Source: Candidatus Geothrix odensensis (lineage in GTDB: Bacteria; Acidobacteriota; Holophagae; Holophagales; Holophagaceae). From it: a stretch of 64,000 nucleotides of DNA. The stretch spans positions 1-64,000 of the forward strand of contig JADKCH010000003.1 in NCBI GenBank assembly GCA_016714685.1, in the 5' to 3' direction. The notes under the pieces are model-generated. The model was not told where the DNA came from, made no database searches, and saw only the letters and a list, made by a program, of their open reading frames with translations. The position numbers and the translations under genes are program-made. The stretch's first letter is position 1. Every line of letters starts with the position of its first letter. Positions 63,528-64,000 of this stretch are shown piece after piece.

Positions 63528-64000
63528 CTACCGATGACAAGCGCGGCACTTGTCGTTGTTGGCGCGGCCGTGGCAGGTGTAGCAGCTCGACGGATCCATC
63601 TTCCCTTCCAGCTTGTGGAGGGTCAGGTAGTCGCCACGGTGCGGCGCCAGGCGATCCGGACTGTCGCTCAGCTTGATGGCCGGCTTCATGGGCACCTTGC
63701 CGCCGTGGCAGTCCGAGCAGAAGGACTGGGCATGGCAGGAGGCGCAGGTGTTGGCGTCCTGGTTGGCCTGATACTTGTGGCTCTTCACGAACGTCTGGGT
63801 GTGGTCGAAGGAGGCGTAGGGCTTGAGCGCGCCCTTGGACACATCCGTGGTGTGGCACTCGGAGCACATGGGCCGGCCGGCACCCACGCCCTCGGGGTGG
63901 GTCGCCGCGAAGCTGGTCTCAGGCGAGATCAGGCTGCAGGCCATGAGCAGGCCCAGGCCGAACAGGACACCGACAAACTGGAGGATGGACTTGCGGGCCA
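63528..64000 (-). CDS. pentaheme c-type cytochrome lipoprotein (start just outside window)
   Basis: Partial at the 5' end. The frame reaches the window edge as TG GCC CGC AAG, so the ATG lacks only its A at 64001. ARKSILQFVGVLFGLGLLMAC is a lipoprotein signal. Five CXXCH: CSECH, CASCH, CSDCH, CYTCH, CRACH. First gene of the cytochrome cluster as seen here, 29 bases before the next one. Confidence 0.88.
   Translation of the reverse strand, partial: ARKSILQFVGVLFGLGLLMACSLISPETSFAATHPEGVGAGRPMCSECHTTDVSKGALKPYASFDHTQTFVKSHKYQANQDANTCASCHAQSFCSDCHGGKVPMKPAIKLSDSPDRLAPHRGDYLTLHKLEGKMDPSSCYTCHGRANNDKCRACHR

Overview
The window is high-GC bacterial chromosome. The combination of mglBA, an OmcA/MtrC-type decaheme cytochrome with further multiheme lipoproteins, pyruvate:ferredoxin oxidoreductase with an NfnAB-type protein, and a B12 uptake operon suggests an anaerobic or facultative metal-respiring bacterium. 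Acidobacteriota of the Holophagaceae/Geothrix type fit best; a deltaproteobacterium-like lineage is the main alternative. This is inferred from gene content, not from a marker-gene search.

Layout. 1-1.4 kb: gene cassettes with two integron attC sites on the minus strand, carrying a decayed L,D-transpeptidase and a DUF4375/DMP19 protein. 1.6-7.5 kb: tRNA-Asn, mglBA, deoC, a frameshifted Lys/Ala/Glu-repeat protein with a possible sigma-54 promoter, and a sigma-54 response regulator. 7.5-15.4 kb: xseB-ispA-dxs, a 5'-nucleotidase, a MoeB/ThiF-like enzyme and rdgB. 15.5-19.3 kb: a NarL-type regulator lacking the phospho-acceptor Asp, then a four-gene ABC export locus. 19.5-24.5 kb: DMT exporter, cupin, M23 peptidase, a second cassette block (membrane protein, attC, ccdAB) and mtnP. 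24.6-29.7 kb: cobalamin riboswitch and btuBFCD, interrupted by two inverted-repeat elements. 30-47 kb: envelope, signalling and housekeeping genes including recA, moaA and a pheA-DAHP synthase operon with an apparent Phe leader-peptide attenuator. 47.9-59.4 kb: CHASE sensor kinase, a 924-residue hemerythrin-NfnA-NfnB fusion, nifJ, a dihydroorotate-dehydrogenase-like protein and two convergent IscR-like Rrf2 regulators. 59.6-64 kb: ComEA-like HhH protein and three multiheme c-type cytochromes, the last one cut by the window end.

How it fits together. PFOR supplies reduced ferredoxin, the Nfn-type fusion would exchange electrons between ferredoxin and NAD(P)H, and the neighbouring Fe-S Rrf2 regulators could sense redox or oxygen for this cluster. 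The cytochromes would carry electrons to the cell surface. The most unusual items are the two integrase-less attC cassette blocks, one of them inserted at the 3' end of a host gene and supplying its stop codon, the hemerythrin-Nfn triple fusion, and the pheA attenuator.
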